From: Daphnia carinata
Taxonomy: Eukaryota; Arthropoda; Branchiopoda; Diplostraca; Daphniidae
Assembly: GCF_022539665.2 (NCBI RefSeq)
Contig: NW_026712534.1
Location: 124,001-188,000 of the forward strand
DNA length: 64,000 nucleotides
Direction of reading: 5' to 3'
The notes below the pieces were generated by a model. The model worked only from the letters and a program-made list of their open reading frames with translations. It ran no database searches and was not told the DNA's origin. Every line of letters starts with the position of its first letter. The first letter of the stretch is position 1. Of this stretch, positions 54,658 through 64,000 are shown piece after piece. A program made the translations under genes and the position numbers.

Positions 54658-54827
54658 TATTGAAATATTGCGATGTTTTATGCAAACCTCAAGGTTGCCG
54701 TTTAGCAACACCCAGAGTGACTGTACTGTTTTAATGTGTGAGTGACCTAAAGGGAGCATCACGTGAAAATACAAAACTCAGTTGTTGCAAAGTGAAGTAT
54801 TATAGTATTCAATTTAATATTGCAACA
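54658..54827 (+). repeat. 3' LTR of the copia element
   Basis: After the purine-rich GAGTGGGGA, the block starts TATTGAAATATTG (probably altered from TGTTGAAATATT) and ends AATATTGCAACA, about 170 bp. No matching 5' LTR is found before 51816. Confidence 0.6.
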
Positions 54828-54829
54828 GC

Positions 54830-56480
54830 AATTTTGTTGGTTTGTTTTTTAGCTTTTTTGTGAAAAAAATTAGTTTGATTTCCCAAAGCAGCAATAACTA
54901 AAGATTCAAAGAGAAGGGCTTCGTCTCGGTTCCGTTGTTAGAGCAAAACACTGTCCGGTCCCTGTCCATTAATTTTATGCCAAATCTTGTAACATTTTCC
55001 CATAGCCATTTTCGTGATCTTAATTTCAAAATACTACCTGGTCGATTGTATTTAGAATGTCATTAGCTAATGTGCGACTTCGAATCAGTTAGCACGTCAG
55101 GTGTGATTCCTTCTGCTCAAATCAATTGAAATCAGCTGTGATAGTCCAAATGGTACCGTGTTTATTGTGTATACTTGGAACGTTGAACGCTATGGCGAGG
55201 AAATCACCGTGGAAATCGAGGCGCCATCAATTGTGGAAACCACCACCGGAAGGGTTTTCGCGGAACAAATTTGATGAAATCGTGGAATATTTTATCATAC
55301 GGATAAGATGAAGATGAAGAGCAAGAAGGTGGGGGTTCCCATCAGTTATCTTATAATAATAGAAAGATACAACTAGACAATTTGAAAACTATTTATATTT
55401 TTTAAATCAAAATGAAAATTCAAACAAAGTTCATTAAACGATTTCTTACGAAATTCATTTATTGACACTAAAAACGAATCACTGTTCGGGACTCCCGCAA
55501 CTTCTTACAAACGCAGTTTTCGTGCAGAAAGACACGTATAAAGCACTTGTGTGTGCCTCTGCTTATTGGAGCCGTGGTGGCCATCTCGTGATCCAGTTGT
55601 GAGTCGCGGTTCACAACGCATTGCGTCACCGTTACGGTTCCCGTGAGTTGAGTTTCACCCTGCTACGCCATATGAGGTGTCATCGGCATGCGTCTGGAAC
55701 AAACTCATGTAATAAGGTGCTAGGCAATATTGAGACGTCTAATCATCACGATATGCCTTCAAACGGTGAAGAAACAAGTAAAAGGGCCTCTCGATGCGTT
55801 GAGATTGAGCATTGAGAACCTAACCGGATTTACACTTCTTCCATAACCGCCTTGACGAACAGTAAAGCTTGTTCAAAGTATCTGATGGCCTATAGACTAG
55901 GCTTCTTTGGGAGGGATCATCAAGTTGATAGTATCAGCTTGGTGGTGTTGGTTGATTCTCCTGTTAGAAGAAATCTACCCTAGTGGTGATGAAGTTCATC
56001 TACCTAAATTAAGTCACAGATGCTTTGGATGCGGGGCTTTAGTAGTTACGTAACGTAGCCTGTTGAAGTCAAGGAGCACTTTTTACCACTATGAATACAG
56101 GGCCTTGCGTTAAAAACCCGTGCAAGTTCAGAGACGGAAAACACTGTATTTTACGACCCTCCTGTAGTTTAAGCGAAAGTCTATCCTATTGTTGAGTTAA
56201 CAGAATAACAGTCGGTAAGGATTACTACGATACTAGGTAATATTAATATGTCTTATCATCACGATATGCCTTCAAACGGTGATGAAACAAGTAAAAGGGG
56301 TTTGAAGCCAATTGCGGAGGGCACATGTTTCCCTTTTTATCACTTACACACGATGTAAACCTTTTCATAAACTCGAAAGAATCTGATTTAAATTTTGTTC
56401 CTATTACATTTTAGTTTTCAGAAAGTCAGTGGTCGACAATCATGAATAACATTCACTTGTGGGCTATTCTAGTTGCCCAT
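54830..56480. other. Intergenic DNA with a short direct repeat
   Basis: CATCACGATATGCCTTCAAACGGTGA.GAAACAAGTAAAAGG occurs at about 55744-55790 and again at 56257-56300. No gene supported in the rest. Confidence 0.5.
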
Positions 56481-56499
56481 TTGGGACATAGTGTAGTGT

Positions 56500-56830
56500 T
56501 CAGCAGCCTTTGTGCTGTAGTAAGACGGACAACATAAGTTGTGGTGTAGTAGGTAGGATCCACATAGTACAAAGAGCAGCCTTGCTGTAGTAACTTGGGG
56601 CAGCGTAGAATTTCGGGGCTTCAGTGTAGTAGGTCGTCTCAGCGTAAAAAGATGGAGCAGCTGCGGTAAAGTATGTTACGGGCTACGTAATACTGGGCGC
56701 CTCTGCAGTGGTGTAGTACAACGCACTTGTCGTGTAGCTCGGAGCAGAGCAATATATTGAGGCCTCAATGTAGTAAGCCGGAGAAGCGTAGATTGTAGTG
56801 TAATACTACGAGCGCGAATAGCCATTAGTA
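56500..56830 (-). pseudogene. Tyr-Tyr-Thr repeat (cuticle-like) gene relic
   Basis: Minus-strand reading YYTT.YASPAYYIEAS, SFYAETTYYTEAPKFYAAPSYYSKAA and similar, with several frame changes and a stop. Same family as the plus-strand relics at 16288 and 35875, here the longest (about 110 residues). No signal peptide seen. Confidence 0.65.
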
Positions 56831-56834
56831 TAAG

Positions 56835-57640
56835 TACACTAAAGGACGAAGAGGCGTGTAACAACGAGGGATACGAGTGAGCGAACCAAGAGGTAGTAGA
56901 AAATAAAAAAAAGAACGTGATAAAGTGGGCGATACCAGTGAGCGAACTAAAAGGCAATGGGAAGAAAAGTGGGAGATACGAGTGAGTGAAATAAAAGGCA
57001 ATGGGAAAAAAATCGTGCGATTCCTCCTATAGCTGGCGATTGAGGTAGGGTTTAATAGTCGTTTGATTTTTAGTTGGGAGGAAAAGGAGGAAACTTAGGC
57101 AGCGGCCATCATTATTATCATATTAAAAATTATTATCATTATTAGAAAAAAACAAGAGAAGAAGTAAAGTAATAAAAAACGAGATTACGTCATAGCTGTT
57201 TTTCATTATTAGTTTATTTCAGCAAATTCGCTATTTAATACCAAGGTTTGTTGAAAGAGGAACCTTGGACTCTACACTTAAAATTTTAATCGTAAACCGA
57301 TAATCGAACATGAACAATAATTTTGATTAGTTACTATATTAAGCACTTTTTTAAGTGTTTATCTCTCCGTCCGTTTCTGCTCAATATCCAGCATGGTTTC
57401 ACATCATGTTGCACCTACATATAATTCAGTCGTATCCCAGTACTATTCCACAACAAATCAACGCCGAGCACCCAGCTTCGACGCAACAACCCAATTTCAT
57501 GAAGAACTAAATAAAATTTCAGACGAACACGTTTGCTAGATGCTATTAGTTTTATATGTACACGTTTTTACACCGAAAGCAACAGAGGCGTAAGGCATAG
57601 AATAAATGACTTTGAATTATTTACTCAACTGAGGTTTCAT
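56835..57640. other. Low-complexity and AT-rich DNA
   Basis: Repeats of GATACGAGTGAGCGAA..AAGAGGTAG / AAAGGCAATGGGAA near 56865-57010 form a degenerate minisatellite. Nothing else supported. Confidence 0.45.
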
Positions 57641-57644
57641 TAAT

Positions 57645-58361
57645 TTAGTAGATCTGGTAGCCCTTGCCGTTGAAAGGGATATGGACAGGGGCGACTGGAA
57701 GTTCGTATTCGTGGACGGGAGAAACGGGAAAGTGTTCTCATTTGGGCTGGAAACCGGCTTCATCAGCGGCCCAGGTCAAAAAGAATTTTTGGCCTTCAGG
57801 AGAAACCCAGTAAGAGGATCCTTTATTGGTGTTGCCTAGGATTTCACCGTACGATTCTTTGCCGTAGGAATCGTAGGTGACTCCTTGCATCTTCTTCTGG
57901 GCCTAAGACTCTTCACGAGTTGGTAGCCAGACTGGCCGTAGCTGTAGGTGAATAGAATAGAATTTAATTTTTAAAAATATGAATACTTCTAACCATACGT
58001 TGGTGAGTATAAGGTAATGCGCCTACCTCCATTGGCTGCTGCCATCGAGGTTGCGCTCGTCAGATTGGCTAGTGATGGTAACGTCGGCGTATTTGTTATC
58101 CTTGTTGTAGCTTGGAGCAGGGTAGGCTGGTGCGGGATAAGCTGTTACAGGGTAGGTTGATGAAGGGTATTTTGGTGCAGGGTAGCTTAGGGCAGGATAG
58201 CTGGGAACTTTGTATACCGGTTTGAAGCTGGATGGTATGGCGGTAGCAACAGCCAAAAAATGCAGCGACAAAGAACTGTCGGGGAATCCCGGTATTAGTT
58301 TAAAGTTCGAATTTTTTTCCACTAAAAGAAGAATTAAAAATAAAAGCCTTACCAGCTTCAT
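57645..58361 (-). pseudogene. Cuticle protein pseudogene (RR family), copy 2
   Basis: Minus-strand three-exon copy of the gene at 31638. Exon 1 is MKL (58361-58353), exon 2 about 58271-58027, exon 3 about 57937-57645. The signal-peptide exon has an extra T in a T-run (about 58255-58260) that shifts the frame; exon 3 has an early frame change (near 57915) and a TGA in place of the Gly codon after FQPK. The SYPA repeat is shorter. Splice sites survive. Close match in SYWVSPEGQKF and YELPVAPVH shows recent common origin. Confidence 0.85.
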
Positions 58362-58379
58362 GTTGAACTTTGGACAAAA

Positions 58380-59215
58380 ATATTAAAAACATGTCCGATA
58401 AATTATATCTGTATATCGAACGCATGGTGTAAATATAAATGCAATCAACGTAAGCAAAATGTCTTTTATTTCTATAACGTATTGAACAACTTATTTACAC
58501 GTTTTGTTTTCATAGATGGTCATGCAAATATTTGTGGTAAGGAGCTTGTGGACGTCGTTTATGGAATCACACACTACTCTAACTCTTTCGGTTCGGTAAA
58601 ATTTTTGTTATTGACAACTATAACATTATTAAACAATCATAAAAAATATTTTTGAAGTTTAATTTACCTGTAACGTGAGAAAAGAGTGGGTTTGGTCGTC
58701 ATATCCGTATTAATCCACCGTTTATAATTCATGTGGACACCTAATTTCCATTTAGAGTTTATAGCGTTTGTTTTCCATGGAACCAGCCAGCGTGGTCACA
58801 GTCCATCGTTATTTTACCTAGTCCGACCTTTGCGTCACTCTTTCCAGCCATTCCCAGACCTGCCATTAGAATTAGATAAGCATTAGTAAGGCACATACGC
58901 GCAGTAACGGCGCTAGCGAACCAACACCGTTACCAAACATAAATTGTTTTATCAAGTCTTTTATACTGTAAAATAGATGATCTAACTATCACTGATAAAA
59001 GGCTGCGGTCATTATGGCGCAAGCTTACGTTTAATGTTAAATTTAGGAAAAAAATTAACAAAATTGGGAATTTTAATCAATGAACTTTATTCTTTACTTC
59101 CTTTAATGTCTTCTGGATAGAATTTCTTTTACGCTAGAAAAATAACTACATGCGAAAAAAGCCATAATAGAAAAGTCGGATGGTGTAATCACGGGTCGTG
59201 ATTGGATCGTGTCCC
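58380..59215. repeat. Spacer repeat, copy 2
   Basis: Direct-orientation copy of 30480-31275, from ATATTAAAAACATGTCC to ATCACGGGTCG. It lies immediately upstream of the minus-strand cuticle pseudogene. An extra stretch (CAAATATTTGTGGTAAGGAG) near 58525 distinguishes it. Confidence 0.8.
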
Positions 59216-59637
59216 GCCGTAAGACCGGCAAGCTTCTCCTCGGTCGTCACTAGGTGGCACGTGACTAGCACGCATAACTAAATCTTGCCAGTCCTGAAAT
59301 TGCACCTGTCTTGCAACGTTGGCAATATAATCAGAGAAAACGTGATTAGCAGCTTGGTTGATTTAATTTGTGTGTGAAACCGGTCACCTTCGTCGCTTTG
59401 TTTTCGACGAATGGAAATGACGGGAATCGGTGGAAACGAAGGTAATAACTGCACTGGCTACGTCATTCTTCTACAAGTAAAGAAGTTCCATGCGTATAAT
59501 GAAACATTTGTTTAGTCTACTCAGATAATTAGCTTTTACGGAAATCAAAACATAATTTGCGTTTATTTCTCATCAGTAAATTACACTTGGATGTATTGTT
59601 CATGCCATTCAAATTTCACGTAAGGAAAATTTACAAC

Positions 59638-60105
59638 TTAGTAACCGGGTCCAGTGCGTGAATAAGGGAGAGCAGGCGCAACTGGGAGCTCGTATTCATG
59701 AACGGGGGCGACGGGCAAGTGGTCACCTTTGGGCTGGAATCCAGCATCATCAGCGGTCCATGTCAAAATGAATTTCTGGCCTTCAGGAGAAACCCAGTAA
59801 GAGGATCCTTTGTTGGTGTTGCCTAGGACCTCACCGTATGATTCTTTGCCGTAAGAATCATAGGTGATTCCTTCCATCTTTTTCTGAACCTGAGACTCTT
59901 CGCGGGTGGTGTAGTCAGACTGGGCATAGCTATCGGTAGAAATAATAAAAAATTTTTAATGGTTATTTTTAGTTCTTAAAATGATGAGTATAAAGTATGA
60001 AATAGATTCACCTCCATTGGCTGCTGCCATCGAGATTGCGCTCGTCAGATTGGCTGGTGATGGTGATACCAAGCGTATTTGTTATCCTTGTTGTAGCTGC
60101 AGGCT
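59638..60105 (-). pseudogene. Cuticle protein pseudogene (RR family), copy 3, 5'-truncated
   Basis: Exon 3 (59935 to 59638) is fully open: QVQKKMEGITYDSYGK read in part, SYWVSPEGQKFILTW, PVAPVHEYELPVAP and a variant end TGPGY. Intron with GT-AG ends, then the last part of exon 2 (DERNLDGSSQW) to about 60105, where homology stops at CTGCAGGCTGG. The Pro-Ala-Tyr repeat, the signal exon and the promoter are missing, and the KYAD region has a small rearrangement, so it is a 5'-truncated relic. Confidence 0.85.
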
Positions 60106-60109
60106 GGTC

Positions 60110-61205
60110 GCGAGGCAATATGTACTACTTAGTACATAATCGCGCCTACAGTTTTCTATATGGAGAAAGTGTGCGTTGTCGCCACTAGGGCCTTGATTTG
60201 GTTGCTTTAGTGGTTAAACCACTAAAGTTAAACCAGTTAAACAATAATGCGTGTAGCGCATGTCTTTTAAATTAATGAAATTACTTAAAATAACATGAAT
60301 TCGTTTGATGTAAATTTTTCCAATGAGGTAATATGTACAATATAAATACTAATATATAAGTTACAATTATACATAGATATTTATATATATTACTATTATA
60401 TATGTACGATACTATTATACATATAAAATACTATAATATATATTATATATATTTATTCTGCTTATATAATGAATATGTACAATTTGTGTGGTAATTGAAA
60501 TAAAAAATATAAAAGAAATTTTTTTAATTATTTGTCAGCTAAATTAATTGCAATAATTAGTTGATTAATTACAGTAAATAGCTCTTGGTAAGGGCTATCT
60601 ATTTTTGTGTAATTGTTATTAACATTTTCAAAGGGAAAAAATCTTAAAGGCAAAATGTGTTTTTGTTGTTTTTCGATCTAAGGTTCTAATGGACGCAACT
60701 GATAAAAACAAAAAATTTATGTTACGCTTAAACTTTTCCTTTTCTGAAAATTTAACATAACTTTCATAGAATTAGATAGTTCTTGATAAGAGCTATCGAT
60801 TGATGCAAAATTTGTCAATTTTGACTGTTTATTTTCCTCATAAATAATTATTAAGGGATTTCATGATTTTAGAAAGGGGAGGGGGTGTGTGAAAAAGACG
60901 AAACTTTGCATTGATTGTTTGATGCTTAGCCTTCGTCAAAACACGAAATCATTATAATATTTTTGTTTGTGGTGATTCCAGGAACAAGTTGTTATAAACG
61001 TTTATTTTTAGGATGCATTATTTAATCCCAAAAATTACGTTTGAAAAGTGGTTTTTGATAAACCATTATGGCGGCCATTTTTTTACCGCGCCAAGTTCAA
61101 ATTTTAAAAGGGTAAATAAGTGTAAAAAATTGTAATTATAAGTACATATTTACATTTTGTTTGTGTTTAGAGAATTTCAGTATTCTGTCTTAGATAGAAA
61201 ATCTT
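60110..61205. other. AT-rich stretch with hairpins
   Basis: Contains TATGTACTACTTAGTACATA and TAGTGGTTTAACCACTA-like palindromes near 60116 and 60210, a TATATA-rich tract 60340-60475, and two related ATAGCTCTTGGTAAGGGCTAT / ATAGTTCTTGATAAGAGCTAT hairpins at about 60578 and 60776. No gene. Confidence 0.45.
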
Positions 61206-61209
61206 AAAC

Positions 61210-61947
61210 AGAGTTGAAACTAGCTCACCGAAACGTGAGCTTAGCTCAAGCTCTTCGCTCATGGCTAAAAAGTGAGCGGAGCTCAAGCTCAAGCTCGTAA
61301 AAAAAAATTTGAGCTCCGCTCAAGCTCACGTTCACTCAAGCTCATTTTTAAACAATTATTTAAAAAATAAAACTAGTAAGTGCCAACTAGGGCTCGGCCC
61401 CGATCGTCTTTGATCGGGGCAAACCGCGGTTTTTCATTTTAAAATCGTCAAACCGTCGGTTCGGTTTAGACATTTTTGACTGCGGTTTGGTTTTCGGTTT
61501 GCAACTGGGCATAACCGGTTTGAACCGCCATTAAATTTTTTTTTGAAATTTTACTGAAATTCCAAATTAACTAATTATCACTAATTGTTTCGAGCGTAGT
61601 GGCGGTCAACAACTTGTTATAAATCAAATTTCCGATCAGACTTACCGCCATCGCGATCGAAAAATTGGTCGATCTTCGCCATCTAGCGACAAATCCATCA
61701 AGCTCAAGCCAGCCTGCTTTTCAGTTTAAACTTCAAGATTGGACCTTGTTTGACATGTTTAATTTCTTGTAAAAACTTTAAATTTTGGTTCATAGATTGC
61801 GTTCTGTGAGCTTCTCGCTCATGGACCAAAAGCTCACGCTCAAGCTCACGTTTTTTAAAAAGAGCGCGCTCAAGCTCAAAGCTCACCAAATGAGTGAGCG
61901 CGCTCACGAAAAACTCAAGCTCACGCGAAGCTCGTTTCAACTCTGCA
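61210..61947. mobile_element. MITE with CAGAGTTGAAAC ends and GCTCAAGCTCA subrepeats, holding a second MITE fragment
   Basis: Left end CAGAGTTGAAACTAGCTCAC and right end AGCTCGTTTCAACTCTG are inverted copies; both are followed inward by arrays of GAGCTCAAGCTCA. In the middle (about 61388-61680) lies another end with GGGCTCGGCCCCGATCG and AAACCG/CGGTTT subrepeats, so one element inserted into the other. CAG-type termini with subterminal arrays suit hAT. No matching 8-bp flank seen. Confidence 0.65.
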
Positions 61948-61959
61948 TTTGGCAATCAC

Positions 61960-62770
61960 TTGAAGTGCCAAAATTCCTCCCAATCCACACAGAAAAGCGT
62001 ATCCTTCAGAATTGATAAAAGAACAGTTAGCAAATTGTCTTTAAAAACATTTGCTAACACGTCAAGAGTTGTTTGAGTTGTTTGTGTGAAAACGAGGAAT
62101 ATTGGGTAACCATTTACCACCAAGAATCCCATCGATACCTTAAAAAAGAACAAGTAAGTATTTGCTGAAACGTACATGTTAATGAAACTGTTCGTTGAAC
62201 TCACCAATTGTGTGGAGTGGAAATTTCTGCTTCATTTTGGGATCATTTTGGCTCGGGAGCCACAACATCAATAGGAATACAAAATACCTTTTGGGCCCTA
62301 ATTCAACCAAACAGCTTTAAAAGGTATTTTAAAATGATATTAACCGAGGCATATTGAATTGAACGTTACCTCCAAATAATGCACAATGTTTAAAAATACT
62401 TTTTGTTGCTGTTTCTTTTACCCTTTTACTTACGTTGCTGTTTCACTCGCGCCCCTTTCGCCAACTGAATCGAAGTTTAGCATCGACAGGTTAGCCAATG
62501 TTTGCCATATTTTTTTGCTGTTTTTTTAAGTAATTCGCAATTAGTATTTGAAACAGACTTTACAAACTTAAAGTAATATTTAAACTATCTCCGTGTAAAA
62601 AACTGCTTCAATAATGAAAGTTGTTCTATAAAAGGATTTTTTAGAAGAAACCATTCACCGGTGTTTAGGGAAAGACTACTAAAATTGCAAATAATGGTAG
62701 TTTCGACTTACCAATTTTCGCATGCGGTTTCAGAATTTCAGCCAGTCATTGTTGAGTTGTATATGTGTAT
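61960..62770 (+). repeat. Diverged relative of the hAT element's 5' internal region
   Basis: CCTCCCAATCCACACAGAAAAG, GGGTAACCATTTAC, GCTGAAACGTACATGTTAATGAAACTG and GGTAGTTTCGA(A/C)TT...TTTTCGCATGC match 37168-37770 of the complete hAT transposon in the same order. No transposase frame remains next to it in the window. Confidence 0.75.
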
Positions 62771-63418
62771 CAGGCTAGGAAAGGATAGGCAACGGTTCGA
62801 GTGCTGGCATTGTTACTATAAGTTTAAGGGCATTGAGACTTGTCACCTCAATGGGCACAGGTATCGGGATTGGTTTCACAGTGTCGTCGTGAAACCAATT
62901 GTCTGGCCATGGTCAGTGGACCTTCAGTTAGATGAATATCTTAGTCGGGACATAGGCCGACTAGGATTAGAAATACTTTAGAAAGAGTTATTTAACTATT
63001 ATTTAAATTATGGGGTGTGTTACTTTTCCATGCGTGATGAATTGCTTTGTTTCTTCACTCCACTTAATGCTTTTAATAATTCTTTTCATTTTTTTGAACT
63101 GAACTTTTTTTAAGCCTTACTAATTTCTTTTTTTCTTTGTGGGTTTCAAAAGGGGGCTTTATCCGACAATTTTTTAAACTGTTTTTACCAGCCGCTCTAA
63201 TGCTTCTGTTATTTCTTAATTACTCTTTTTGGCCATTGATCTTTGTTTTTGTCTTAGTTAATTTTCTTTTATCGCGAACGTTGATAAGGGGTTTTGGCCA
63301 ACGATGTTTTAATCAGTTCTTCAGGACGCTTAAAAGCTTTAACTATTTCTAATTATTGTTTGGCAATTGCTCTTTGCCTACGCTTAATTCAATTAATTTT
63401 TTTTCTTGGTGTTGACAG

Positions 63419-63652
63419 GGTGCTTTGTTAAACGATTCTGAAGAGGAGTCCCCACCTCCAACTTCTTTGCCCCTGCCGTCTCGTATAGGTAACTACTAAA
63501 TAAAATTCACATAAAACCTTACCTTACCAAATCTTTTCTATTAGAATTCCCAGTTCCGCTTACAATTTTAAACTAACGCTAATTTTGTTTATTTTTTACT
63601 AGGCACACCAGTTGAGCGTTCGTCAAATTCATTACTTGATTTTCTACCTTAA
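63419..63652 (+). CDS. Two small terminal exons of an unidentified gene
   Basis: Exon 63419-63488 follows TGTTGACAG and ends ATAG|GTAACT; exon 63603-63652 follows TTTTTACTAG and ends with TAA. They join in frame (114-nt intron) to a Ser/Pro-rich tail GALLNDSEEESPPPTSLPLP and ERSSNSLLDFLP. Earlier exons are not identified; the frame 62661-62981 may belong to the same gene. It could be part of a hAT-related gene, as the preceding DNA is. Confidence 0.45.
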
Positions 63653-64000
63653 AGGGTTGCAATACTAATGTATGTACTAACAAGGAAAAGAGGTTGAGAA
63701 TGAATAATGGTAGTATATACTATTCAAACTTATATATACAGTTCTTATGTTTTGGATTTTTATTTTGTTTGTTTGTTTGTTTTGTAGACTGTAGAGGAAA
63801 TCATTGGTCATCAAGTATTTAAATGCTTCTGAAAATCACATTCCACCCATTTCAAACAGCCCATCATTGAAATGTAATGGAAACTGTGATAACAATAGAC
63901 TGCTCAGAACTTCGGAAAACATGATGGTAAATCTATTAAAAGTATAATGGGTACAGTGATAGATTTAAAGAGTGTCTAATATTTTTCATTATAGGGGCCG

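Overview
This is eukaryotic DNA from an arthropod, most likely a branchiopod crustacean of the Daphnia type. That placement is an inference. It rests on Rebers-Riddiford cuticle proteins with Pro-Ala-Tyr repeats, relics of a Tyr-Tyr-Thr repeat cuticle-like family, introns of 52-75 nt, a TATA/TCAGT core promoter, and the mix of Ty3/gypsy, BED-finger hAT, RNase H LINE and copia elements. Most of the window is mobile DNA and its remains, with few intact host genes.

Layout. 1-11371: the 3' part of a plus-strand Ty3/gypsy element: gag/protease tail, pol (RT, RNase H, integrase; four frame breaks), an unusual accessory region (about 3986-7457) containing a near-perfect 1.47-kb tandem duplication, an envelope-like gene (8903-10537) and a 750-bp 3' LTR. 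11418-13960: two small spliced host genes of unknown function, one with a GC-AG intron. 14.3-20.7 kb: degraded repeats, including a possible KDZ-type transposon fragment, two MITEs and a proline-rich minus-strand gene with one stop. 22.3-27.7 kb: a broken non-LTR retrotransposon, split by an LTR-like insert and another insert, with an internal RT deletion. 28.67-29.21 kb: a spliced minus-strand gene of unknown function. 30.5-33.7 kb: one apparently intact cuticle gene with a visible promoter, a repeated spacer, a tandem duplication and a hAT-type MITE. 36249-40908: a complete hAT transposon with 8-bp target duplications and a multi-exon transposase. 41157-48459: a complete minus-strand Ty3/gypsy element with 346-bp LTRs and 5-bp target duplications, sitting in an open reading frame. 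50.1-51.8 kb: a minus-strand synaptojanin pseudogene, abutted by a 5'-truncated copia element (51816-54827). 56.5-60.1 kb: cuticle-family pseudogenes. 61.2-62.8 kb: nested MITE and hAT remnants. 63.4-63.65 kb: terminal exons of an unidentified gene.

The most novel part is the accessory region of the first gypsy element. Two different predicted proteins, an acidic one (4074-4595, repeated at 5547-6068) and a proline-rich one (ending at 7457), share a C-terminal module: ENW..AV.KL..IL.LDP.NR.PP, a Trp, then a Cys-x2-Cys. The acidic protein also has an arginine/lysine-rich patch. The downstream envelope-like protein lacks the usual insect errantivirus motifs and looks closer to glycoproteins of the chuvirus kind. 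An LTR element with Tat/Rev-like regulatory genes plus a captured glycoprotein is a reasonable hypothesis, but only an inference here.

Limits: all homology calls are by eye. Junctions and repeat identities were read manually, not computed. Unknown genes are described as unknown.
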